From positions 124,001-188,000 of the forward strand of contig CANQSR010000002.1 in assembly GCA_947626575.1 (NCBI GenBank): 64,000 nt of DNA, in the 5' to 3' direction. Position 1 is the first letter of the stretch. Each line of letters opens with the position of its first letter. The notes beneath the pieces are model-generated. The model was not told where the DNA came from and did not search any database. It saw nothing but the letters and a program-made list of their open reading frames with translations. Source of the stretch: an uncultured Clostridia bacterium (GTDB lineage: Bacteria > Bacillota > Clostridia > Christensenellales > Borkfalkiaceae). Below are positions 54,453 to 61,574 of this stretch, one piece after another. A program made the translations under genes and the position numbers.

Positions 54453-55958
54453 TTATTTACTGAGAAACACTGCGCGCAGAAACACTTCAAGGCCGTAATT
54501 CCACACGGCGAAATCGTGTTTGCCGCCGGGGACGGATGCAAGCGTCAAGTGCTTGATGACGTCCTCTCCCGCGGAAGCGAGGGCCTCCGAGAGCGCAGTG
54601 TAACAGGGATAGGAGAGCACATCGTCCTCGCCGCAGATGAGGCAAAGCTCATCGAGCGGCACGCCGCCCGCGCGGATGGCGCCGATGACCTCTTCGCCCG
54701 TCTTGGTCGTGGGGCCGCAAGAGAACGCGCCGACGCTTGTAAACAGCTCCGCCATCGAAGAGCCGAAGTTGACGGCCTGCATGCCGCCCATCGAAAGCCC
54801 CGCCAGCGCACGGCCCGCGCGGCCTTCCACCACGGAGTAGGCGCCCTCGACGGCGGGAATGAGGTCTTTTCTCAATTCCTTATCGAACTTATAGAACCCG
54901 CGCACGTTGTCGGTCATGACGATCTGGCCGCCGAGAACGGTACTCGTGCGGTTGCGGAAATCCGTACACGCCCTGCCGTTAGGCATGACAACGATGACGT
55001 CGCAGATTTGGCCCTCCGAAATCAGGCGGTCGAGTACGGCCGCACAGCCGCCGTTCGTCCACTCGGTCTCGTCGCCGCCGATGCCGTGCAACAGATATAA
55101 CACGGGATACCGCTTTTCAGCCGTGTATCCGTAAGGGAGATAGACGAGCGCGCGCTTTTCGGGAGAACCCTCGATGGCCGTCGCCCTGTAATAAAGTTCC
55201 TTAATTTCGCCGTGACGGTCCTCCGCGGGAACTTCTTCGGCCTCCTCGGCAGGAGCAGTCTCCTCAACAGGAGCGGCCTCCTCAGCGGGAGCGGTCTCCT
55301 CGGCAGGAGCGGTCTCCTCGGCAGGAGCGGCTTCCTCGGCGGGAGCGGCTTCCTCGGCGGAGGCCTCCTCAACGGGAGCAGTCTCCTCGGCAGGAGCGGC
55401 CTCCTCGGCGGGGGCGGTCTCCTCGGCGGGAATCTCCTCAACGGGAGCGGCCTTCTCGGCGGGAGCGGTCTCCTCAACGGGAGCAGTCTCCTCGGCGGGG
55501 GCGGTCTCCTCGGCGGGGGCAGTCTTCTCGGCGGGAGTCTCCTCAACGGGAGCGGCCTCCTCGGCGGGAGCGGTCTCCTCGGCGGGAGCGGTCTCCTCTG
55601 CGGGAGCGGCCTCCTCGGCAGGAGCAGTCTCCTCAACGGGAGCGGTCTCCTCAACGGGAGCAGTCTCCTCGGCGTCTGCTTGCTTTTGCGCAAACGCGCG
55701 GCGGCATTGCAACTTCACGCGAAGCGGGATGCCCTCTTCCGGGTCCGCGCCGCGCCACGATAATCCGAAGAGAGGGATCGCCTGCGTCTTTTCAGAAGGC
55801 GTATCCTCGGACATGGTAGCCTCATTTTCGGCCGCGGGTTGCTTCGGCGAAGCATCTTCGCCTGCCGACGGAGCGTCTTTACGGGTAAACGCAACGCTCA
55901 AATATGCCGTGTACTCTTCCTCGCCGCCCGCTTCCGGGGTCCGGATCTCCTCTTCCAT
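54453..55958 (-). CDS. Putative esterase with N-terminal Glu/Ala/Pro hexapeptide repeats
   Basis: In this 501-residue protein, residues 1-95 are acidic and residues 95-238 are about 24 units of the pattern E-[TA]-A-P-[AV]-E. The alpha/beta-hydrolase domain begins near residue 250 and resembles CE1/esterase D enzymes: Y-L-L-H-G-I-G-G (oxyanion), G-L-S-M-G-G (nucleophile Ser), C-G-E-D-D (acid) and G-K-H-D-F (His). There is no signal peptide, so it should be cytoplasmic despite the surface-protein-like spacer. GGGAGGAAGAA precedes the ATG. Confidence 0.88.
   Translation of the reverse strand: MEEEIRTPEAGGEEEYTAYLSVAFTRKDAPSAGEDASPKQPAAENEATMSEDTPSEKTQAIPLFGLSWRGADPEEGIPLRVKLQCRRAFAQKQADAEETAPVEETAPVEETAPAEEAAPAEETAPAEETAPAEEAAPVEETPAEKTAPAEETAPAEETAPVEETAPAEKAAPVEEIPAEETAPAEEAAPAEETAPVEEASAEEAAPAEEAAPAEETAPAEETAPAEEAAPVEETAPAEEAEEVPAEDRHGEIKELYYRATAIEGSPEKRALVYLPYGYTAEKRYPVLYLLHGIGGDETEWTNGGCAAVLDRLISEGQICDVIVVMPNGRACTDFRNRTSTVLGGQIVMTDNVRGFYKFDKELRKDLIPAVEGAYSVVEGRAGRALAGLSMGGMQAVNFGSSMAELFTSVGAFSCGPTTKTGEEVIGAIRAGGVPLDELCLICGEDDVLSYPCYTALSEALASAGEDVIKHLTLASVPGGKHDFAVWNYGLEVFLRAVFLSK
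55243..55674 (-). repeat. In-frame tandem repeat of 18-bp units (about 24 copies)
   Basis: About 21 units are 18 bp and three are 15 bp, all encoding variants of E-T-A-P-A-E, so the frame is always kept. Units differ at Thr/Ala, Ala/Val and Glu/Lys positions. Confidence 0.9.
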
Positions 55959-55993
55959 TGGTTCTTCCTCCCTGTACTTACTATGATATTTCT

Positions 55994-56022
55994 ATTATAC
56001 AATGGTTTTGCGAATTTTACAA
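55994..56022 (-). promoter_or_regulatory. Promoter of the esterase gene
   Basis: TTGTAA and TATAAT are 17 bp apart on the minus strand, giving a leader of about 29 nt. Confidence 0.75.
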
Positions 56023-56042
56023 GGTTATTTCATAAAAAATTT

Positions 56043-56903
56043 CTATTTTCTCAAAAATTCCCGCAGGTAGGCGCGGACACTGTGCGCGGCAACGCATCCC
56101 TCGCCCGCCGCTTTTGCATATTGGTAAGGCCGCCCCGTGACGTCGCCAGCCGCAAACAGGCCCGCAAGATTTGTCTTTAATGCGCGGTCCACCTTCACGT
56201 GTCCCTCCTCCGTCTCCAATCCGAAGGCGAGCGCGGCGGGGGGAACGGAATTTTTGAGGAAAAAGACGCCGTCGGTTTTCAGTACCCCATCCTCCAAAAC
56301 CAACCGCTCCACGCGGCTTTCTCCCTCGACCGCAACGGGCCGCTTTTCGACGGCGGCAATGTTTCCGCCGCTCAGCGCGCTTCCCCTGTACAGCGGGATG
56401 AAAAAGACGTTTTTTGCAAACTGTGCGAGGTATTGCACCTCGGCCTCGAATTTGGGCGACGAGACCACGGCCGCCACCGTCTTGCCGCGGTACAGTGCGC
56501 CGTCGCAGACGGCGCAGTAGCTCACGCCCTTGCCGAGAAATTCCTTTTCGCCGCGGATGCGGCCGCCCGCCTCCACGCCCGTCGCCAAGATGACGGTGCG
56601 CGCGAGATACAGTTCGCCCCCGTGCGAGAGCGTGAAATTGTCGCCCGTGCGGTAGATCCCGTCGATGCGTTTGGGGGTCAAGGCGATTTTTTCCGACCCC
56701 ATCTGCGCATTCAGACGTTTTGCAAAGTCTGCGCCGTCTCCCGTGACCGTCGGGAAATTGGTAATTTTTTCGGCGAGGCGCAACTTGTCGCCGAAGCCCT
56801 CTTCGCCGAACCAAATGTAATCGAGGAGTAAATTTTTGGAGGTCAGCGCGGCGGTATAGCCTGCGATCCCGCCGCCAACAATGGCGGTATCATAGAGTTT
56901 CAT
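56043..56903 (-). CDS. Thioredoxin-reductase-like flavoprotein without the NADPH-binding motif
   Basis: This 286-residue protein has the FAD motif V-G-G-G-I-A-G at residues 9-15, the redox pair C-A-V-C near residue 132, and the FAD closing motif F-A-A-G-D-V-T near residue 250. In the central domain, where NADPH-dependent enzymes have G-G-G-x-S-A and H-R-R-D-x-F-R, this one has V-S-S-P-K-F and no arginine cluster. It may take electrons from another donor, as ferredoxin-dependent clostridial homologues do. The protein is about 25 residues short. No thioredoxin gene is adjacent. Confidence 0.88.
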   Translation of the reverse strand: MKLYDTAIVGGGIAGYTAALTSKNLLLDYIWFGEEGFGDKLRLAEKITNFPTVTGDGADFAKRLNAQMGSEKIALTPKRIDGIYRTGDNFTLSHGGELYLARTVILATGVEAGGRIRGEKEFLGKGVSYCAVCDGALYRGKTVAAVVSSPKFEAEVQYLAQFAKNVFFIPLYRGSALSGGNIAAVEKRPVAVEGESRVERLVLEDGVLKTDGVFFLKNSVPPAALAFGLETEEGHVKVDRALKTNLAGLFAAGDVTGRPYQYAKAAGEGCVAAHSVRAYLREFLRK

Positions 56904-56954
56904 ATGATCGATTTTGCCCCTTTTGCGGCATTTTCACACCGCTTTGCCGTTTTA

Positions 56955-56983
56955 AGTATACTCTTTCCGATGCGGACTGTCAA
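56955..56983 (-). promoter_or_regulatory. Promoter of the thioredoxin-reductase-like gene
   Basis: TTGACA and TATACT are 17 bp apart on the minus strand. The -35 box sits inside GGACT-GTCA-AGTCC (56,974-56,987), a possible operator. Confidence 0.82.
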
Positions 56984-57105
56984 GTCCCGCAAGCTCTTTC
57001 GGGCGGTGCGGCGCGAAAAATACGCGCCCAAAGCCCCGCGGCGGAAGCCGACCTTCCGCGCGCAAAAGATTTTTACGGAAAAATGCGAAAAGCGTTGGAA
57101 AACGG

Positions 57106-57134
57106 TTGCATTTTTGCTTCAATTCGTGTAAAAT
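57106..57134 (+). promoter_or_regulatory. Promoter of tRNA-Ser
   Basis: TTGCAT and TAAAAT are 17 bp apart on the plus strand, about 38 bases before the tRNA. Confidence 0.7.
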
Positions 57135-57171
57135 AAAGAGGCTTTCGATAGAATCATGGAAACCTAAGCAT

Positions 57172-57262
57172 GCAGAGATGTCTGAGAGGCTTAAGGAGCG
57201 CGATTGGAAATCGCGTGACGGTGGTGAATCGTCCGGAGGTTCGAATCCTCTTCTCTGCGCCA
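57172..57262 (+). tRNA. tRNA-Ser (GGA)
   Basis: This 91-nt class II tRNA has the acceptor GCAGAGA/TCTCTGC, anticodon loop TTGGAAA (anticodon GGA), long variable arm, T-loop TTCGAAT, discriminator G and an encoded CCA. Its 3' end borders the accessory region, the usual place for integrative elements. Confidence 0.97.
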
Positions 57263-57272
57263 ATATTTAGTG

Positions 57273-57310
57273 GTTAGGTGGGAGTATTACCACAATATAT
57301 CCCACCTAAC
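57273..57310. repeat. 11-bp inverted repeat just after tRNA-Ser
   Basis: GTTAGGTGGGA and TCCCACCTAAC flank a 16-nt AT-rich loop. Two direct TGTACCAA boxes follow, 11 bp apart, near 57,353-57,372. This fits an element end with recombinase or regulator sites, but no attachment repeat partner is visible. Confidence 0.55.
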
Positions 57311-57415
57311 AGCTAAATTTACACAACAAACATTCAAAGCGATTTCTTGAATGTACCAAGTTTGTACCAAAACCCATTGCACTGAGCCGCTTCACTTTTG
57401 TGGGGCGGTTTTCGT

Positions 57416-57622
57416 TTACTTTGCGAGGAGCTTTTTAATGCGACGCATCTCACGCCAAGTGGGAGTTGCTTTGTCAAGCTCAAACAATCCGATCCGCAAA
57501 GTGCTGACTTTTACTTTCTTCCCAAGGTCGCTGTAAGATAAGTTATGCTCAATCCTGTATTTTCGGAGCTTCAACGCAAACTCCGAATGCTGAATGTTTG
57601 TGGTTACTTTCTCTGCTCCCAT
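57416..57622 (-). CDS. Small XRE-type HTH protein
   Basis: This 68-residue protein has the helix-turn-helix L-S-Y-S-D-L-G-K-K-V-K-V-S-T-L-R-I near residues 28-44, followed by E-M-R-R-I-K-K. The second helix is less canonical than in the XRE gene at 44,261. AAGGGGGCCG precedes the ATG. It is last in a run of small minus-strand genes and is probably the element's own regulator. Confidence 0.72.
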   Translation of the reverse strand: MGAEKVTTNIQHSEFALKLRKYRIEHNLSYSDLGKKVKVSTLRIGLFELDKATPTWREMRRIKKLLAK

Positions 57623-57643
57623 TTTCGGCCCCCTTGGAGTTCG

Positions 57644-58042
57644 TTATACGATGTAGTCGAGTTGTAACTTTATGTCCGACGGGACATTGTCACTCCAAAC
57701 ATACCTGTTTTTCAAAACATAATTATTATAGGTGGAAGCGGTTTGGTTGGCGCGGATCTTGGCACTGTTTGCCCAGCTCCGCTCCTCCTCAACTTCGCTT
57801 TCCTTATACTGCTCATAGATGAGTTTATCGGAGTTGAAGCTGGCGATCATGGCGCGGCAGGTATCTTCGACTTTCCTCCGCGTCTCATATGCGCTTTCAT
57901 CAACCGTTTTCAAGCTGTTCTTCCAATCGACGATGATCTGCTTCCCTGCGGGTGTTGCCCCGAAGAAGATGCCGATGCTGACTGCTACTACGCCAAGTAG
58001 TACACCGATAGTAATCAACACGGTGGCGACCGTCTTTTTCAT
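57644..58042 (-). CDS. Hypothetical single-pass membrane protein
   Basis: I do not recognise a family. It has 132 residues, with one hydrophobic segment at residues 5-29 next to a K-K start, then a mostly helical charged domain of about 100 residues. The segment is either an uncleaved anchor or a signal peptide. It sits six bases after the lipoprotein gene and 21 before the XRE gene. Confidence 0.7.
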   Translation of the reverse strand: MKKTVATVLITIGVLLGVVAVSIGIFFGATPAGKQIIVDWKNSLKTVDESAYETRRKVEDTCRAMIASFNSDKLIYEQYKESEVEEERSWANSAKIRANQTASTYNNYVLKNRYVWSDNVPSDIKLQLDYIV

Positions 58043-58048
58043 AGTTCG

Positions 58049-58624
58049 TTACCCCTCCGTTTTGAGAATTGGATCATCAACCGTAAACGGAATATCGGAG
58101 TAAAGGAAATCGCCTGTCCATTCGATATATTTCCCATCGGTCGTAAAGAAGAAGATTCCGCTTGTATTCTCGCCATAGCAACCGTCAATGCCGGCGACTT
58201 CTACCAAATCGTAATAGCAATTCCCGCTGCCATCTTCATCGTGTACATGCTGAGGATATTCTGCGGGGAAGAGATAGCTGTTGAGACTTGACACCTTGCC
58301 GTCCACGATAAAGCGCCCCATAACGGCGCCGCTTGCCGAAAAAAGAACGATGTAGCCCAACGGCTTTTCAACGGGGCAAGGAAGCGATATTGCCTTCTCC
58401 CTTTGCCCGTTGACCCAATAAGCACGCTTGATGACGTTGTAACGTTCCAAACTATAATCAAGGTCTGTGGGTGCGGGTTGGTTCTCGATGATATGCGAGC
58501 TTCCTTCCATTGCGGTCTGCGTATTCGCCCGTTCAGGTGAAACATCGCCGCACGCCACGAAAGAGAAGAGGGCGACCAGACCGATGCAAAGTGTTAGAAT
58601 CACTGCAAAAATTTTCTTTTTCAT
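58049..58624 (-). CDS. Hypothetical lipoprotein
   Basis: This 191-residue protein has a clear type II signal: K-K-K at the start, a hydrophobic stretch, and the lipobox F-V-A-C with Cys at residue 25. The mature part has no known domain. AAGGAGAAAT precedes the ATG and directly abuts the CCA end of a tRNA-Thr gene. It is probably exposed outside the membrane. Confidence 0.8.
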   Translation of the reverse strand: MKKKIFAVILTLCIGLVALFSFVACGDVSPERANTQTAMEGSSHIIENQPAPTDLDYSLERYNVIKRAYWVNGQREKAISLPCPVEKPLGYIVLFSASGAVMGRFIVDGKVSSLNSYLFPAEYPQHVHDEDGSGNCYYDLVEVAGIDGCYGENTSGIFFFTTDGKYIEWTGDFLYSDIPFTVDDPILKTEG

Positions 58625-58636
58625 CTTATTTCTCCT

Positions 58637-58712
58637 TGGAGCTTCAAGCGGGACTTGGACCCGCAGCCTATCGCTTACAAAGCGATTGCTCTGCCGCTTG
58701 AGCTATTGAAGC
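58637..58712 (-). tRNA. tRNA-Thr (TGT)
   Basis: This 76-nt cloverleaf has the acceptor GCTTCAA/TTGAAGC, anticodon stem ATCGC/GCGAT with loop TTTGTAA (anticodon TGT), T arm GCGGG-TCCAAGT-CCCGC and an encoded CCA. It lies inside the accessory region, 13 bp before the lipoprotein start codon. Confidence 0.93.
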
Positions 58713-58830
58713 GAAAGGCAACGAGGCTCCCCATCTCGTTCTTACAGCAAAGCAGTGTTGCCATCCACCCGGCGTCTTTCCGCCTGCCACTTTGATTTAC
58801 CGATTACTCGGAAGGACAAGATGACCCATG

Positions 58831-58903
58831 TAGGGAAGAAAGGATTCGAACCTTTGGAATGACGGGCGATACACCCGCTGCCTTACCGCTTGGCGACTCC
58901 CCA
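58831..58903 (-). tRNA. tRNA-like gene, tRNA-Gln-type body, apparent anticodon TAT
   Basis: The D arm (GCC-AAGCGGTAA-GGC) and T arm (AAAGG-TTCGAAT-CCTTT) are normal, and the 5' half resembles tRNA-Gln. The anticodon stem GCGGG/CCCGT encloses TGTATCG, so position 33 is G, not U, and the anticodon would be TAT. The acceptor has wobble and one mismatch, and no CCA is encoded. It may be a decayed or unusual mobile-element tRNA. Confidence 0.6.
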
Positions 58904-58925
58904 ATGATTTTTACGTTTCATGCAG

Positions 58926-59279
58926 TTAGGCGGACTTTTTCTTTTTCTCGGCGGGAGAAGCGCTTGCCTTTTCTGCGGCTTCCTTTTCTTGACGCGCCTT
59001 GATGTTTTCATTGAACTTCGCTTGGCACGCGTTGACCGCCTCAAAATACGCCGAGATATATTCATCTGCCATAAAAGGTATCGATGCCTGAATAGTGTTG
59101 AGGATGTTCTCATGGCGAATTTGATTGAGGAAGAGCCACCCCTCTTGACCGTTGAGTTCTTCCTGCGCGGCATTTGAAACCCGCGCGACTTCCTCGATGG
59201 CTTCGATGTGTTCCCTCGCGAGTGCGGGGATCCCGCTCTCCAACACCTTGATAATGAACTGCTTCTGTTCCTGTGTCAT
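58926..59279 (-). CDS. Hypothetical helical protein
   Basis: I do not recognise a family. It has 117 residues, largely helical, with a C-terminal tail of Lys, Ala and Glu (A-E-K-K-K-K-S-A). The start at 59,279 has AAGGAGATC upstream; codons further upstream lie in a region without coding character. Its stop is 22 bases before the tRNA-like gene, so it may be co-transcribed with both tRNAs. Confidence 0.7.
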   Translation of the reverse strand: MTQEQKQFIIKVLESGIPALAREHIEAIEEVARVSNAAQEELNGQEGWLFLNQIRHENILNTIQASIPFMADEYISAYFEAVNACQAKFNENIKARQEKEAAEKASASPAEKKKKSA

Positions 59280-59809
59280 TGTTTTGATCTCCTTATATTT
59301 TTTATTTTTTGGATTCAAAGTTATCCCACTATCGCAGGGTTCTCGTCGGATTTGTACCGAGTGTGTGATTTGCACCCAAAGGGAGATGTCCGGCTTTGCT
59401 CGGCGGCGACACCCGCCATAGGATGAGCGTTGCCGGTGGTGAAGAACGCGGGTTGTGGCCCCGCCCACGCAACGGTTTTCCCCGCTGTGCTTCGTTCAGT
59501 ATTGTTCTCCATGGAGCGAGGCTTAACGTACCCCGCGCGCATCCACGGATTTGTGCAGGTAAGCCGCCCGCGCGGGAGATGCGGGCGCTGCTTTGGACGG
59601 TTTACTCCGCCCTTCTCGTCTATTCTACTGACACGTTTTACCGACGGAAAGGTATCGTGCGGATCTCCGTGAATACTTTCCTTCACCGTATCGTGGGATG
59701 ATTTCATCACGGAGGAATACAGCGGCGGGCTTATCCGCGCCGCTCGTCATAGATTTTATCAAAAAGAAAAACAGCTCGCCGAAACGAACTGCCACAAATT
59801 GAAAAAAAT
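59280..59809. other. 530-bp stretch without a convincing gene
   Basis: Frames here have proline- and arginine-rich translations without ribosome sites. One minus-strand segment near 59,330-59,360 resembles a tRNA T arm (loop TACAAAT), but I could not fold a cloverleaf. A 7-bp AGCGGCG/CGCCGCT hairpin is near 59,730. Confidence 0.5.
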
Positions 59810-59974
59810 CTAAAAAATTTTTTTAGACGGTTTTGTGATTTCATCGTAATCGTATCCGAGGGCGACTTTAAGGATAGCATCAAAGAGTTCATCCAAACTC
59901 ATCGACGCTTCCCCCATCTTTGCCCACCGACCGCATTGCTTTCTCTTTTTGCATGTCATCGAACAACAGATCAT
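59810..59974 (-). CDS. Small cysteine-rich protein
   Basis: I do not recognise a family. This 54-residue protein has M-I-C-C-S-M-T-C followed by K-K-R-K-Q-C, giving four cysteines in the first 14 residues, then a helical M-S-L-D-E-L-F-D-A-I-L-K. The start at 59,974 has an excellent GGGAGGAAAAG site. The cysteines could bind a metal. Confidence 0.6.
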   Translation of the reverse strand: MICCSMTCKKRKQCGRWAKMGEASMSLDELFDAILKVALGYDYDEITKPSKKIF

Positions 59975-60207
59975 TTGACTTTTCCTCCCGTATTTTTGAA
60001 ATTTCGCCTTCGATTTTTGGAATACTTCACATTCGCATTTCAGTTTTAAGTTTCTGTAGGTTTCCAATCGCCCGCGTCCGACGCCGAAATTGACCGTTTT
60101 CGGCGCAGAAAGGGCGGCGGCAGGACGGTTTTGGGTGAAATGCGGCTAAATTTAAGTTGCTGGTAAGTTGCACCCATGCCGCGCGGCACCCGCAACCGAG
60201 CAGAAGC

Positions 60208-60510
60208 CTACTCGCTCGCTTTGTCCCCCGTTACCTTCGCGAACCGCTCCATTACCTCATTCGCAGATTTCAATTTTACCGAGAGCGTGAGTTGCGTTTT
60301 GTTTATCACGTCAATGATCTCTTTGATCCTGTTGAGTTGATATTCTGCGCTTTCCCAAATACACTTGAAGTCCCGCCCGTCAAAGCGGTAGACGGCGATG
60401 ACGTCATTGATGTTGACTTTCGGGACGCAGTCTAACCATTCATCCCACTTTTTATCGCTAAGAACGAATTGGCAGGTGGTTGATTGCTTGTCATCCGTTT
60501 CCACGCGCAC
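60208..60510 (-). CDS. Hypothetical protein, possible -1 frame continuation of the 60,563 ORF
   Basis: Read alone it starts at a GTG with a modest AAGGG site and encodes 100 residues, with no family I know. The frame stays open upstream past 60,563. The overlapping ORF that starts at 60,563 has a much better ribosome site and contains A-AAG-GGC at 60,519-60,525, where a -1 slip would continue into this frame to give a 118-residue protein. Confidence 0.55.
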   Translation of the reverse strand: MRVETDDKQSTTCQFVLSDKKWDEWLDCVPKVNINDVIAVYRFDGRDFKCIWESAEYQLNRIKEIIDVINKTQLTLSVKLKSANEVMERFAKVTGDKASE

Positions 60511-60563
60511 AAAATATCGCCCTTTTGAATTTGCGGTCTGCCCGCGAACTTCTCTTCCGCCAT
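60432..60563 (-). CDS. 43-codon ORF, frame 0 of a possible -1 frameshift gene
   Basis: It has a strong GGGAGGAATTG site before the ATG at 60,563. The first 15 residues end in Q-I-Q-K-G at the slippery heptamer; after that the frame-0 tail has no recognisable character. It is either the start of a frameshifted 118-residue protein or a broken gene. Confidence 0.5.
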   Translation of the reverse strand: MAEEKFAGRPQIQKGDILCAWKRMTSNQPPANSFLAIKSGMNG

Positions 60564-60648
60564 TTTCAATTCCTCCCGCTGAACTTGCGCCACTCTTATG
60601 CAGCGCCTTACAAAGTCATGCTTGGGGAAAGTGTCAAAAATTTTCCGA

Positions 60649-60683
60649 AAAAAGAAAAAAGTCGGAAGGTTCAATCTCCCGAC
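60649..60683 (-). terminator. Terminator-like hairpin upstream of the 43-codon ORF
   Basis: GTCGGGAG/CTTCCGAC (one G-U pair) with a 7-nt loop is followed by six T on the minus strand. Confidence 0.7.
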
Positions 60684-60842
60684 CACTTTTCAACCGTATC
60701 TAATTCGACACGGTTAGATTGGATGGGTCATAATGAAAGGTCACGAATTCGTGCCTTTTGAAATCGGGGTTATGCAATGTCTCCCACTGCCAGAGATAAT
60801 TTCAATCAAAGAGTATTTTGATGAAATATCAAGAAACAAAAA

Positions 60843-60876
60843 AGGCGACCTGTGGAACTCAATCCGTGAATCGCCT
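60843..60876. terminator. Bidirectional terminator after toxN
   Basis: AGGCGA and TCGCCT enclose a 22-nt loop with further partial pairing. T tracts lie on both sides. It begins 25 bases after the toxN stop. Confidence 0.7.
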
Positions 60877-60900
60877 ATTTTTTTATTCTCATTTTGCCGT

Positions 60901-61422
60901 CTATATCTCCCATCCACGCTCGCTACAATAGAAGCGCAAATTTTGCTCATCAAGGGTAAAATTACAGCACCGCGCAATAAGCTGCGGATATCCTCTTCCC
61001 GTCGTAATTCTCGTATAAAGTTTCTGCGCTTTATCCAGAATTTCCGTTCGATGAGCATTGCACCAAGTTAACTGATTGGCAAGCAATGTTTTGTACGTTA
61101 CATCCGCCGCACTGTCGCCGGGCTGGACAACAGGGTTAACGGCTGTAACAGAGTTCTTATGTACCGGTATCATGTTGTTCAGGTTGATAACCCCATAATT
61201 CCCATTGTCAATCTTGATGAAGTCAACTTGGTTCTTCATAGATTGATGCTTGGGTTTCGGAGAACTCAGCGGTGCATAGTACTCCGCCCCATTGACTTCC
61301 AGCAAAATCCCCACAAACGGGCGGTTCGCCTTCCTGTCCATGGTATATGGAACACACGGATCCCACTTGCGCAAAAAATCACAGTAGACGGTATCAATTA
61401 CATAAAACGAAAGCCTTGCCAT
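60901..61422 (-). CDS. toxN: Type III toxin-antitoxin system endoribonuclease, ToxN/AbiQ family
   Basis: This 173-residue protein matches ToxN (171 residues) along its length. F-V-G-I-L-L-E-V-N-G at residues 36-45 is followed by Y-Y-A-P-L-S-S-P-K, which holds the family catalytic Ser/Lys region. G-V-I-N-L-N-N-M-I-P-V near residue 77 and the late C-N-F-T-L-D-E segment are also typical. ToxN cuts RNA at A-rich sites and is held inactive by a repeat RNA. Here three repeats and a terminator lie just upstream, as in known toxIN loci. TTGAGGTAG precedes the ATG. An abortive-infection role is known for the family and inferred here. Confidence 0.9.
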   Translation of the reverse strand: MARLSFYVIDTVYCDFLRKWDPCVPYTMDRKANRPFVGILLEVNGAEYYAPLSSPKPKHQSMKNQVDFIKIDNGNYGVINLNNMIPVHKNSVTAVNPVVQPGDSAADVTYKTLLANQLTWCNAHRTEILDKAQKLYTRITTGRGYPQLIARCCNFTLDEQNLRFYCSERGWEI

Positions 61423-61438
61423 ATTCTACCTCAAAAAA

Positions 61439-61466
61439 TATGAGGTCGAGTTGCCCCGACCTCACC
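61439..61466 (-). terminator. Attenuating terminator between antitoxin RNA and toxN
   Basis: The stem TGAGGTCG/CGACCTCA with an 8-nt loop is followed by TATTTTTTG on the minus strand. In known type III systems such a terminator sets the antitoxin:toxin ratio. Confidence 0.88.
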
Positions 61467-61569
61467 TTTTTTCGCTCCCACTCATGGTAGGGTACACCGC
61501 TTTTTTAATTCCCACTCTACGGTAGGGTACACCGCTTTTTTCGCTCCCACTCATGGTAGGGTACACCGC
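61467..61569 (-). repeat. Three tandem 34-35 nt antitoxin repeats
   Basis: The units are 61,467-61,500 (34), 61,501-61,535 (35) and 61,536-61,569 (34). The outer two are identical. The middle one differs in the loop and in the GCG before the A run. Confidence 0.95.
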
Positions 61570-61574
61570 TTTTT

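Noticed and set aside
58713-58830. A third tRNA between tRNA-Thr and the tRNA-like gene
   Set aside because: No T-loop consensus and no acceptor pairing could be found, so only spacer sequence is claimed.
59321-59710. Minus-strand 129-codon frame and a tRNA-like T arm near 59,330-59,360
   Set aside because: The frame has no ribosome site and noise-like composition. A cloverleaf could not be completed for the tRNA-like segment.
60733-61071. Plus-strand frame opposite the 3' end of toxN
   Set aside because: It runs over the toxN terminator and coding region and lacks a ribosome site.
61467-61569. Short regular repeats that could suggest a CRISPR array
   Set aside because: The units are directly tandem with no unique spacers and no cas genes are near. 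Position and promoter fit a type III antitoxin RNA.
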